Notes under the pieces: generated by a model
Seen by the model: the letters and a program-made list of their open reading frames with translations, nothing else
Database searches by the model: none
Told to the model about the DNA's origin: nothing
From: Blasia pusilla
Lineage: Eukaryota; Marchantiophyta; Marchantiopsida; Blasiales
Reading direction: 5' to 3'
NCBI GenBank assembly: GCA_050084515.1
Contig: CM114274.1
Coordinates: forward strand, 17,484,001 to 17,548,000
Length of the DNA: 64,000 nucleotides
Shown: one piece after another, positions 54,627 to 64,000 of the stretch
Position numbering within the stretch: the first letter of the stretch is position 1
Layout of the letters: each line of letters opens with the position of its first letter
Position numbers and translations under genes: made by a program

Positions 54627-55247
54627 AGGGAGGCAAGAAAGAAAATGTTTTTAAACCTACAACAGGCCCTCCTACGGACGCTACAACAGAGGCAAGGGGA
54701 GAGGAAGGAGTTCCACAGAGGAATGAAAGAGAGGGAGTTTCGAAGCCAACAAATGTGAAAACACTATTAGTGGACCGAGATAGCCAAACAACAGAGATGA
54801 TGCTTGTCGGTAGGGGTTCTCAAACGGCTGATTAATCTGATCATGATTGAAAGGGATGTGCAAACGTTTCATGCTTTGCTCATCACGAGGGGTTCTCAAA
54901 CAAATGAGGCACACCTCATCAATAGATTATGCCAAAGTGATATTGTTCTAACACTGGATCAGGGAGTGCAAACATGCGAAGCGAGTGGAGAACGGCTCAT
55001 GGTCACCCGGGGCTCGCAGTATGAGGTTGTACAAGTGGTCACTCGGCTTTGCCAGACAAACACCATCTATTCTTATGATCAACAAGTGCAAACGGAATTA
55101 CATCCCATCGTGCTAGATGAGTATGCTCAAACCGAGGGTCGGTACTTCTCATATTATAATGATATTGGTGGTGTCAAACGAAGACCACCATTGCTAAGTG
55201 AAGAGTATTGGTACTCAGGTGAAGGGGTTGAGGAGAATGATGGTTAA
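54610..55247 (+). CDS. Gene U, Gln-Thr motif array
   Basis: Two frames joined by a shift near 54830. Eight [S/V/C/A]-Q-T triplets plus two near matches occur in about 125 residues: RDSQTTE, RGSQTAD, RDVQTFH, RGSQTNE, LCQSDI, QGVQTCE, RGSQYEV, RLCQTNT, QQVQTEL and EYAQTEG. The spacing is 10-20 residues in otherwise low-complexity, acidic sequence. The Q-T core preceded by Ser/Val/Thr and often Asp or Arg two to three residues earlier is the form of dynein light chain LC8 docking motifs. Ends VEENDG with TAA at 55245. The frameshift after G8 at 54599-54606 suggests a one-base slip there. Confidence 0.5.
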
Positions 55248-55304
55248 AAATGGGGGTTAATTAACCTGCGATCGAAGGAAAATTGTTCAATACCTGGCAA
55301 TATC

Positions 55305-55500
55305 ATGGACCCATCTTGTCCTGAAGGTGTGTATGTTCCATCTGAGAAGTTACTGGGTAGGAGAGTTCGAGATACGTCCGGAGCAAATGATGGGAACACA
55401 CACTTTGAGAAAGTTAGTGGAGAAGATTCACATGAACCATCAACCACTGAGGTGAAGAAATTCATAAAACTCATCCCTGACCTGGAACTATTTACAGTTG
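55305..55500 (+). CDS. Possible further exon of gene U
   Basis: MDPSCPEGVYVPSEKLLGRRVRDTSGAND and HFEKVSGEDSHEPSTTEVKKFIKL are open and hydrophilic. No family recognised. It runs into GCGGCTA-containing non-coding repeats from about 55510. Confidence 0.3.
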
Positions 55501-55560
55501 AATGTCACTTGTGCTTACGGCTTCTTTCCAAGGAGTCCAGATCTTGGCTACTTTTTGTGG

Positions 55561-56090
55561 TGGCGGCTATTTACAGATTTCTATGGTGGCGGCTATTTAT
55601 CGATGTTACTTGTGGTTAGCACCTACTGCATTGTGGCTATATTAAGGAGTCCAGATCTTGGCTAGTTTGCGGCTATTGACACAAAGCATGACCTTGTTTA
55701 TGGTTTATGTAGAGTGCTAAGCTTGTTGTTGGTTCTCATAGAAGATTGTTAATGTACATGGACTCCTACTTCTGTGGTGGCGGCTATTTACAGATTTCTG
55801 TGGTGGCGGCTATTTATCGATGTTACTTGTGGTTAGCACCTACTGCATTGTGGCTACATTTAGGAGTCCAGATCTTGGCTAATTTGCGGCTATTGACACA
55901 TAGAATGATCTTGTTCTTTTATGGTATATGTAGAGTGCTAAGTTGGTCGTTGGATACATAGTAGATTGTTAATGTACATGGACTCCTATTTCCATGGTGG
56001 CGACTATTTACAGATTTCTGTGGTGTATTGATGTTACTTGTGGTTCGCACCTATTGCATTGTGGTTACACTAAGGTTGAGATAGAGCGTG
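55561..56090. repeat. About 217-bp tandem repeat, 2.4 units
   Basis: TGGCGGCTATTTACAGATTT starts at 55561 and 55778, and a variant at 55998 (periods 217 and 220). Each unit also has GGAGTCCAGATCTTGGCTA, TTGCGGCTATTGACAC and AATGTACATGGACTCCTA. It lies between possible exons of gene U. Confidence 0.92.
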
Positions 56091-56414
56091 TTTCGTCAAT
56101 AATACATCTTGTTCTTGCGGGTAGGTAGAGCTTTGTTAATGTTTTATAGAGGGCAGCGGAGCATATTTACAACACCAAGGTCTATTTACATGTACATGCT
56201 GGATGCTGTAGAGGTAATCTGAGAGTGCTTATGAGGGCCCTTGCGGCTATATACAATTACCATTGGATTTCCATAGTACTTACGACAATGTGTACTCCTC
56301 ATCTCGGTTGTGGGGTCTCTTGTGCAAGATACGAAGGAATAAAATGATCTACCAACTTCATCAATACAACAAAATGAAGCAGAGGTTGTTGATGAGCGGA
56401 TACTCCAACTTTGC

Positions 56415-56798
56415 ATGGAATATGTAGGTATGAAACCGGAACATTCCTTGCATCTACATTGCTGGGAGGAAAAAATTGATCGAAAGGAAAGAAGCTTGGC
56501 TAGACTAGACAAGTATTTAGATGTTCTTGAAAATAGACACACGACTTTGATATGTGAGAGGGAGGAACTATACTCAAACCTAGGACTATCAGGTTATGAC
56601 TCGGCAGGATTATGGTTGGAGGCATTGGAAAGGGTATCCGGCATGAGAGAGTCTATTTCGAGGAGTTCAGCATTTCACAGTGAACTCTTTAAGATGTTAG
56701 GAGTCTCAATAGAAGAAGGAGACGAGGAATCCACCCGAGCAAATGCTCTTAAGGAAATAGGGAGATTGAAGAGACTTGTTGAAAGTCCTGCAAGCTGA
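56415..56798 (+). CDS. Possible C-terminal coiled-coil exon of gene U
   Basis: Open from 56415, or from an upstream acceptor at about 56310, to TGA at 56796. Helical and charged, with heptad-like CWEEKIDRKERSLARLDKYL and LENRHTTLICEREELYSNLG, then an amphipathic tail KEIGRLKRLVESPAS. No family recognised. The coding style (Glu/Lys/Leu) is like the coiled coil at 53.9 kb. Confidence 0.4.
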   Translation: MEYVGMKPEHSLHLHCWEEKIDRKERSLARLDKYLDVLENRHTTLICEREELYSNLGLSGYDSAGLWLEALERVSGMRESISRSSAFHSELFKMLGVSIEEGDEESTRANALKEIGRLKRLVESPAS

Positions 56799-57097
56799 TA
56801 GTACATCATTGTATACAATCTAATGTTTTAATACACCTTTTTGAGAAAGTTATGAGGATATATGTTTCCATGTGCATATTATCCCTAAGATTCATGGGTG
56901 CTACATTTAATGAGCAACATTTGACAAATCTATCCTATTTCTCTTTAGTCTCACTCTATTTCTCTTTAGCCATAGTTTCTCTATAGCAAATAGCTCACAA
57001 TGACGGTTGTTCTATTCGCATGAGCCTATACAGCAAAAAATATGATAGAAGATTTTATTATTAAAGCGAGTATATAAGACACATCACAAAACTCTTC

Positions 57098-58014
57098 TCA
57101 GTGAGATGAAATATTTGGTTCGTGACGAAGGGCTTCCTTCAAGATAACTATCAAGCTACTATTAACCGCATGTGATGAGGCGAGCCCATTGCGAACTTCT
57201 TCAAGCTGCGTATGAAGGAGATGGACCTTTGCCACTATGTCCTCAATTTTCATTTGCACGCCTTCAGCCTGATGTAGGACAGACTTGAGAATAACATGCA
57301 AATCATCTTGCGGACTTTCACTAAGATTATGTCCTCTCAGATAGCTGGTCACAACTTTGATAGATGGTAATGGAATGCTATCACCCGTCTGATGATCATG
57401 GCTAATATTAATCACAAGTGGGAGGGACTTCCTGGGCGGAAGGAGGTTCCGGGTGGCTGTATGAAGAATACTCTCACGAGCTCCTGGCCTATGCTCCACA
57501 AGAAACATCCAAAGACCAGTGCATTGTGCTTGAATATGAAGAACTTGCTCGTCGAAACTCATCTTGTCAAATTCAACAGCAGACCTTGCCAAACGATGAA
57601 TTTGTGTAGGTTCTGTAGTTGGTACTCATCAGCATCCTGATCAATTAAATGGACAAAAAACATCCACTTTTTCATTGATCCGTGTTCGCCACATACATGA
57701 TCAATACCTCCCCGTATGTTTCCACGTGGCTCAACTGTTCTATTGCAATTTCCCATGATCTTTTTCCCTCTAAATGCACATGCGGGATATGTATAGCGTC
57801 TTGCATCATTCAAAATGACTTGCACAACCCTACCATTCACCCAAGTGGGAGGGAACCCCATCTCTGATAACCTGTCATTGTCCAAAGTACTCAGCTTGGA
57901 CAGGGGCAAGTCTCCACGCCGAGGAAACATTGCAGCGATTTCTAATCTGAATACTTGGCACCCAAATAGCCACTCTGTATTTAGCCGCAGCTCTCGATTC
58001 AAGCTCTGAAACAC
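57098..58014 (-). CDS. Unknown gene V, minus strand
   Basis: Two overlapping minus-strand frames, joined by a shift near 57590, give about 300 residues. The first part (LEIAAMFPRRGDLPLSKLSTL, FPPTWVNGRVVQVILNDARRY, and Cys/His residues in HVCGEHGSMKKW) precedes a helical C-terminus, ILKSVLHQAEGVQMKIEDIVAKVHLLHTQLEEV. No family recognised. It is convergent with gene U, about 300 bp from its last exon. The order is like the two-gene plan of MULE-1, but no transposase is visible. Confidence 0.4.
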
Positions 58015-58829
58015 CCTACATGCGTCGTCGCCCTAAACTCTTTTCCACATGATCACCTCCGTCTCCTACATGACCCTCGAACAGACCCCTCGATTAGGAA
58101 TGATACTACTCTCCAACTAAATTATATTTACGTATTTAGACACAGGTTTCTCTTGTGGCTAAATAACTGTCTTTCCCGCCATTTGCTATTGGGTGTCAGG
58201 CCTCCTACTACCTAATGCGACCACGCACTATGAGAACAACACCGATTCTGCCGGTGCTGACACAAATCCTTACCTGCTGGAGACCGTAAAAGGGACTCTT
58301 AAGTGAAAGTAGTTGGAGTGGGGCTGCCCTAGGCACAAAAGATCGATTGGGGGCCGCTTAAGCAAATACCTCTGTCGTCATGGGACAAGAAGACAATGTG
58401 AAATTAAAACCGGAGTTGTAGATTAAACTATGGTTTTTCCCAAATTACTAGAGGAAGGAGGGAAACAAACATACAGATGGGAAACGGTTCTCCTTCAAAA
58501 AATACTAGTTGTATAAGTGGGATTAAAAATATAGGTAATTTTTATCTAATTTATTCTATAATTTAATGATCTGATTTTCAAAAAAAAATTGAATCATTTT
58601 ATTTTTTGATAAAAATAATAATTTTAGATTTAATCCCTGAAATAAATTTTGAGTGACTCTCCTCTTAATTGAGAGAATGAACAATTCTTCTCGTGAAGAG
58701 GGAAGACGATTCTATTGACCAAAAAAAAGTATCAATAGGACAGTTGTTCTAAAATTAAGAAGGGGTTCTCCAATAATAATAACTAAGATGTTGCTCGTGC
58801 TATGCACATGTGATTTACTTATTTTTTTA
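58015..58829. other. AT-rich spacer
   Basis: Low-complexity A/T-rich DNA from about 58510 to 58760. Nothing recognised. Confidence 0.45.
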
Positions 58830-59755
58830 AATCTAGTTTAGCGCATCCAAAATCATAAGAATAGAAATTCCCCATATCTATTTTATGAGCTAGTCTAATC
58901 TCTTTATATCCAAGCCACGTAACAAACACATGTTCTTCATCCTCAATGCCTCGTATATCACATAACCTACAAATTCATTCACTTCTATCAATGTTGAGCC
59001 ATTGTCCTACTTTAGTTCCTAGTCTATGAGACCCAGTCTTATGCCGTGTGATAATACGATATAAGAAAGTGGAGATCCCTGCAAATAGGTATCCTTGTTC
59101 AAAATATACAAGCATAGGATGAAATTTAACATAAAGTTGATAGTACACCATTTTTTTGCGAAGGTTGCTCCAAGGAGTGTTGAGAAATTGCTTCTATAGA
59201 TGCTTGCGGATCGAATGCCACCGGTTTCATGTCCTACTCTCGTTTAGCCATATTTCACTTTGCAAACCAAGTCACCACATCTATAATCCATCCCATAGAG
59301 TGTATGGCTCCTAAAGCTTGATGAGGGAGACAAGAGGTGAGAAAGTGATGGTCAAGTAGAGAGCTTCCCCCTCAAGAGGAAGATAACATGTTTCCGCAAG
59401 AAGAATAGCATAAGGAGTTAAGTTTCTCACACCCAATTATTCTTGTAGAAAGATGTTTTGCACCCTCTCCACACGCTCCCAACCTATCTTTTTGCAAGTA
59501 GGGCCCCAAACTTGGGTCCCATATAAGATCACACGGAGACCTATGCTCTTAATAAGAACTTCTTAGGATTCCAAGATATAAGATGAATTTTTCTACACCA
59601 ATTTAAGAGTGAATATAGAGCTTTTTAATCTACTTCTACTCTCTTTTGAAGGCAAAAAGCCCAACTATAGTCACGAGAGAAATCAATGCCTAGACACTTG
59701 CACTGTTCACTTGTTTCAATTGTAAACCTTTGTAAAAAAACAAGAACTTGGATCT
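58830..59755 (-). pseudogene. LINE reverse transcriptase tail with zinc-binding end, minus strand
   Basis: Minus-strand translation gives RVILYGTQVWGPTCKKIGWERV and VQNIFLQE-LGV-NLTPYAILLAET (about 59550-59380). This is the segment after the RT of L1/RTE-like LINEs (YG-x-EVWG pattern). Further on, KVGQWLNIDRSE-ICRLCDIRGIEDEEHVF (about 59010-58935) resembles the zf-RVT Cys/His end. Stops and shifts are frequent. It is truncated at the right where the copia-3 LTR starts. It lacks similarity to the LINE at 37.5 kb, so it is a second family. Confidence 0.65.
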
Positions 59756-59757
59756 AT

Positions 59758-60066
59758 TGAAGATTGAGTTATAGTCAAACTCATGAAACACCTGAACTGC
59801 TATATTTGGTACTCACACGAAGTAGGGAAGCTTAATCTTGGTTAGTCAGTTAAACGCGATTATCTTAACTAGGGTTAGTTAATCTCAGTTAGTCTAACTC
59901 GAGACTATGGTTAGGATTGGGATTATGATTGCTTGTACATACCCCATATAATTGATAAGGAGACTAGCCTCCACTCATTATCTTATTGCAAATTTTTTTC
60001 TCCATGGTGGTGTGTGAGTGTGAGAGTCGTTTCCCACCAACTATGCTTCTTTAGCAGCTTTCCACA
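59758..60066 (+). repeat. 5' LTR of copia-3
   Basis: 309 bp, TGAAGATTG...TTTCCACA, matching 17100-17408 along its length. Contains AGGGTTAGTTAATC and a TATATAATTGATAAGGAG promoter-like block. Confidence 0.92.
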
Positions 60067-60084
60067 TGGTATCACACCGATAGG
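60067..60084 (+). promoter_or_regulatory. Primer-binding site of copia-3
   Basis: TGGTATCACACCGATAGG starts right after the LTR. It resembles the tRNA-iMet site (TGGTATCAGAGC) with substitutions from position nine. Confidence 0.78.
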
Positions 60085-60609
60085 AGAACATCACTTGAAA
60101 TTCTTGGTGTTTAAGGAGAGAAGAGAGGCAAGAGAAGGCACAATTTTAGTTTGGGAGAAGGAATTTTTTTTCAGAGCTCACAAGGTGCAGATTTTAGGTG
60201 GAGCTTTGACGGTGATAAAACTTTGGAGGCGTTTTTGAAAGCTTTTCCGATCGATTTAGCCATCTGGATCCGCAGCGGCTAGAACAAGCCAAAAACTTGT
60301 TCTAGCCGTCGTGCCTCAAAAATATTTTTCTAACCATAATGTAGATCTTATTAAGAGCTTTCCATCGCATCCAAAATTATTTGATTCTTACATTCCGAGC
60401 TCATGCAGTAGCAATTTCAATGTAGAAACGTGCAATTAGTGAAGAAACGTTGTGTAGTTTGCTCTGTATAAGCCAATTCCGACTAGTTCTTTCATACAAT
60501 TGATCAATTTTGATAAATTTCAGGTCTATTTTTGTGTAGGAGTGGTCTATGCTTGAATTGGAGTAGTAGAGAGCCTAAAATTACATATTTGTGAGTGAAA
60601 TCGTTCGTC

Positions 60610-61490
60610 ATGGAGTATTCCTCAACAACAATCACAAGCGAGAAGCTAGATAAGCAGAATTACAATGTCTGGAAGTTTCGCATGAAATAATTTCTTATGG
60701 GTTAAGAACTATGGGAGCTTATCACAGGTGATCAAGCCAAGCCAGAAGGTGACTCAACAGACTTGAATATTCGCGCCTAGAACAAACGCGCAAGGCAAGT
60801 GATCCACTACATTTCAATAACGATTAGTTCGCCAATGATAGGTCACATTCAAGATGTTGATACTCCGAAGAGGCGTGGGATGCATTGGAAAAGTTATTCC
60901 ATACATCTACAAAGGCCAAAAAGCTTCAATTGAAATAGCAATTGAACGAAGTGAGAAAAGGATCGTAGAGCATCAATGATTATATTTTGAGTATCAGACA
61001 TATTCTTGCTCAGTTGAATAGCATTGGAGTGATAGTAGAAGATGATGATCTGATTTTGTTCACTCTTCAAGGCCTTCCAAAGGGTTTACAAGTCCTTTGA
61101 GACCTCTATCTCTATAAGAGAGAAATATCCAACCTTTCAAGAGTTAGTTCCTCTGTCAATCGATGAAGAGATGTGCATAGTAGGCAGCAGAAGCTCGTCT
61201 AATGTATAAGAGAGTGCGTTGTTTGCAGGTTATGGATGAAACAGAGGTAGGGGTTATAGCAGAAGCTTTCGTGGTCGTGGTGGATATCAAGCATATGGAG
61301 GAAGAGGCACTCAATATAACATCACTCAATCAACTACGAACCAATATCAGACACAATCACAAGGTGGTGATGGTGGAAACCGTTGGGGTCGAGGTCATGA
61401 GCAGAGGGTCCCTGGATCTTGCAATTACTGTGGGATAAAGGGTCACTATGCAAAGTTTTGCGTCAATAAGAAGGCAGATATTAGAACATG
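60610..61490 (+). pseudogene. gag: Copia-3 gag
   Basis: ATG at 60610 with SSTTITSEKLDKQNYNVWKF, the copia gag start. TAA codons follow in the same frame at about 60688 and 60703, and TAG near 60778. Later parts are in other frames (Arg/Gly-rich RGRGGYQAYGGRGT-like segment near 61260). A zinc knuckle, CNYCGIKGHYAKFC, is at 61420-61461. Gag would package the element RNA. Decayed. Confidence 0.85.
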
Positions 61491-61512
61491 AGCCTTACAA
61501 CAACAAAACTAT

Positions 61513-62900
61513 GTGGAGCAACAACACCAAGAGCAGTACCATGAACAAAAATATTCACAAATGGAGCATCTCTCGGTCATGACTCATCATATGGGAGCAA
61601 TGGTCAAGAAAGACTTAACAGCCAATTGGTATATTGACTTTGGAGCATCAAATCACATGACCTCACAAGCTAAATGGTTCAGTAGTTTAAAGACAGTGAA
61701 AGATCCTGCAATTGTGCTCACATGGGATGACACTCAACATCATATCACGAAAAGTGATAAAGTTCCAATAGCATCAGATGGTCTTTGTGCTCTTGGAAAT
61801 ATTCTCTATATTCCTACCATTGCAAGAAACCTTATCTCTGTAGGACACATAGTAGAATATGGTTATCAAGTGAAGTTTAACGCAGATGGTTGTTTCATTG
61901 AAACAATGGATGACCAAACTTCAATAGCCAAAGGAACTAGATCTGGCATAATGTTCAAATTAGATATTTCTATGCTAGAGATTCAAACAGCAATGTATGG
62001 TCAAACCGGCCAACAAGTCATAGATCTAAATGTGTGGCATAAAAGAATTGGACATATGAATCTTCAAAGATTACAGAGTCTTTCATCATCTAATATAATA
62101 ATAGGACTTCCTAAATTAGCCAATTCTGCTACGTTAGAGGTATGTCCTGCTTGCCAATTTGGAAAAAAAAGCTAGATTTCCTTTTCGAAAGCAAGGTAGA
62201 AAAGCATCCAAGATATTGGAGAAGTGTGGACAGCATCACAACATAGCCATAGTGATTGCGAGTATTTTTTTCATTTATTGATGACTTATCTAGATATATA
62301 TGGGTATACTTTCTGAAAGCCAAGTTAGAGGTATTCTCAATGTTCCAAATATTCAAAGTTCCAGTGGAGAAGCAGACTGGAGAATGCATTCTGAAATTGC
62401 ATTGTGATGGAGGAGGAGAGTATCTTTCAACAGAGTTTGATGACTACTTACGTCAGAATGGCATCCAACGTCAAGTGACTTGCTCTTACACTCCACAATA
62501 AAATGGAATGGCTGAGAGGAAGAATTGACATATTTCTGAAGCGGCACAAGCTATGCTGAATGAGAAGGACATGCCTAAGGTGTATTGGACAGAGGCTACA
62601 GCATGTGCAGTCTTCTTAATCAACCGAACTCCAACAGCGGGAGTTCATGATAAAACTCCATTCAAAGTCTTCACTGGAAGTAAACTTGATTTTTCCTTCT
62701 TGAAAGTATTTGGCTGTATTTGTTATGCTCATGTTCCTTTTGAGAGACGTAAAAAATTAGACCCCAAGTCTGGAAGATGTATCTTCATTGACTATGCTAA
62801 TGGAACTAAGGGGTATGAGTGCTACATTCCATCCTCTAGGCAGCTTATTATTAGTCACGATGTTGTCTTTGATGAGCTCAAGTCATAGTATGCTCCATCT
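61513..62900 (+). pseudogene. pol: Copia-3 protease and integrase
   Basis: WYIDFGASNHMTSQAKWF is the protease active-site block; it has D-F-G where copia elements have D-S/T-G (Asp codon 61636-61638). GNILYIPTIARNLISVGHIV follows. The integrase zinc-binding part shows VWHKRIGHMNL and CPACQFGKKS, then a frameshift in an A8 run near 62163. The core shows IDDLSRYIWVYFLKAKLE and GMAERKN after a TAA near 62500. The C-terminal RRKKLDPKSGRCIFIDYANGT block is intact. Multiple stops. Confidence 0.88.
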
Positions 62901-63166
62901 CAGCCTATTCCACCTCTAAACTCGTTTGTTTGGGGGGGATGTGACAGTAAACCAACAGATATTGTCTTCAACCTTCCCAAGTTCTAGTGTAGGATTAGGA
63001 GAGGTCCTAGATTCATCAGTTCAATCTTTGAGTCCATGGATGGGAAGAGTACGTATTCAGTCTATTGACACTAGTCAGAGCTCGAGTCAAGTGTCAGAGG
63101 CATCTACCTCTGAACAACAACTTCGTAGATCAAGTAGAGTTACACATCCATTTAATAGATTCATAA

Positions 63167-64000
63167 ATGAAGGTTTCCCTTGGGACACATCATGCATATA
63201 TGATGACTACCCTTCAAGAACAGGAGCCGAGTTATTTTGAAGAACCCGGAAGTAAAGACGAATGGATTGAAGCTATGGAGGAAGAGCTTGTTGCATTAAG
63301 ACATCAACAGACATGGGAGCTAGTTGATATACCTTCCAGTAAGGAAGCTATTGGTTGCAAATGGATTTACGAAATCAAGCGTAATCAAGATGGTACAATT
63401 AACACATACAAAGTGAGATTGGTGGCAAAGGGCTATGCACAACAATAGGGCATCGATTATGAGGAAACATTTAGCCCTATTGCGAAGATGGCGACGTTGA
63501 GAATAATGGTTGCACGTGCAATAAGTAAGAAGTGGAGATTATATTTCATGGACGTCAAGAATATCTTCTTGAATGGAGATCTATACGAGAAGATATATAT
63601 GACTCAACCATCTGGATACGAGCATACCAAGTTTCCATTTCGCATATGGAAGTTGAAGAAAGCTCAATACGGCCTCAAACAAGCTCCAAGAGCTTGGTAT
63701 GGCAAGATTACATATGTCCTACAAAACTTGGGTTTTAGGATATATGATTTTGACTCCTCGTTATATGTCTTGAGAGGACAAGATCATACGGTTCTCATTA
63801 TGTTGTATGTTGACAATCTCCTGATTATTGGGAGTACTGAAGAAATTGTACAACAAGTCAAGCTTAAGTTACAAGCAAAATTTGATATGAAGAACTTGGG
63901 AGAACTCAAGTACTTCCTTGGTATTGAGTTTATCAAGGTTGGAGAGAGCATGTGGTTGCTACAACGATAATATGCTCTTCATGTATTTTCAAAATATGGT
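63167..64000 (+). pseudogene. pol: Copia-3 reverse transcriptase (partial)
   Basis: EEPGSKDEWIEAMEEELVAL and GCKWIYEIKRNQDGTINTYK open the domain. TAG at 63446 follows. VKNIFLNGDLYEKIYM is motif A and KKAQYGLKQAPRAWYGKI is present, unlike in copia-2. The active-site block reads MLYVDNLLIIG: the second Asp of YVDD is Asn. TAA at 63968 is shared in position with a stop in copia-2 (16301). The element continues beyond 64000. Confidence 0.88.

Larger units (their letters stand above)
59758..64000 (+). mobile_element. Copia-3: 5' part of a Ty1/copia element, runs off the window
   Basis: 5' LTR, PBS, gag, protease, integrase and RT in copia order; the same family as copia-2 at 14727-17408. Inserted next to or into the minus-strand LINE tail. 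The left target bases are TCTAT (59753-59757); the right end lies outside. Many stops and one A8-run frameshift show decay. Confidence 0.93.

Overview
This is a transposon-dense window of a plant (streptophyte) nuclear genome. The evidence is Ty1/copia elements primed by initiator-methionine tRNA, Ty3/gypsy elements, two Mutator-like DNA transposons with introns, non-LTR retrotransposons, long GA/CT microsatellites and decayed reading frames. There is no sign of bacterial, organellar or viral-genome organisation. No ordinary host gene, rRNA or convincing tRNA was recognised. The mix of a gypsy family carrying a cytosine methyltransferase and a zinc-finger plus nuclease LINE suggests a non-angiosperm (seed-free plant or charophyte relative), but that is an inference.

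Layout. 327-5228 is a complete but decayed Ty1/copia element with two LTRs, PBS, gag, protease, integrase, RT and RNase H. 6525-7319 (minus) is the end of a gypsy integrase fused to a degenerate PHD finger. 7363-14456 is a 3'-truncated Ty3/gypsy element: LTR, leader, gag with two zinc knuckles, protease, a C5 cytosine DNA methyltransferase domain, then RT. It is cut by an LTR fragment (14457-14726), which is fused to the 3' half of a second copia element (14727-17408). 17790-20520 holds minus-strand pieces of the same gypsy family (LTR, RNase H, integrase, LTR). 20521-26989 is mostly unreadable intergenic DNA with one small inverted-repeat element.

27000-36255 is a well-preserved 9.26-kb Mutator-like element (MULE-1) with 105-bp terminal inverted repeats (103/105 identical) and a 9-bp target duplication. 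It carries a damaged transposase gene (minus) and a convergent five-exon gene (plus) whose C2H2 zinc-finger protein is still open through every splice junction, an arrangement like mudrA/mudrB of maize MuDR. 37533-40785 is a non-LTR retrotransposon with an N-terminal C2H2 finger, RT and a C-terminal PD-(D/E)XK-like nuclease. 42835-46813 is a second MULE (MuDR type with SWIM finger). 49743-50744 is a solo LTR with a perfect 5-bp target duplication. 52223-58014 holds unrecognised convergent genes, one with a 272-bp GA microsatellite read as (Arg-Glu)n followed by an array of Gln-Thr motifs. 58830-59755 is the tail of another LINE (minus), and 59758-64000 is the 5' part of a third copia element that runs off the window.

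The most notable items are the methyltransferase-bearing gypsy element with its possible PHD-finger partner, the intact accessory gene inside MULE-1, the GCGGCTA motif that recurs in one orientation through 43-56 kb, and the (RE)n/QT-array gene.
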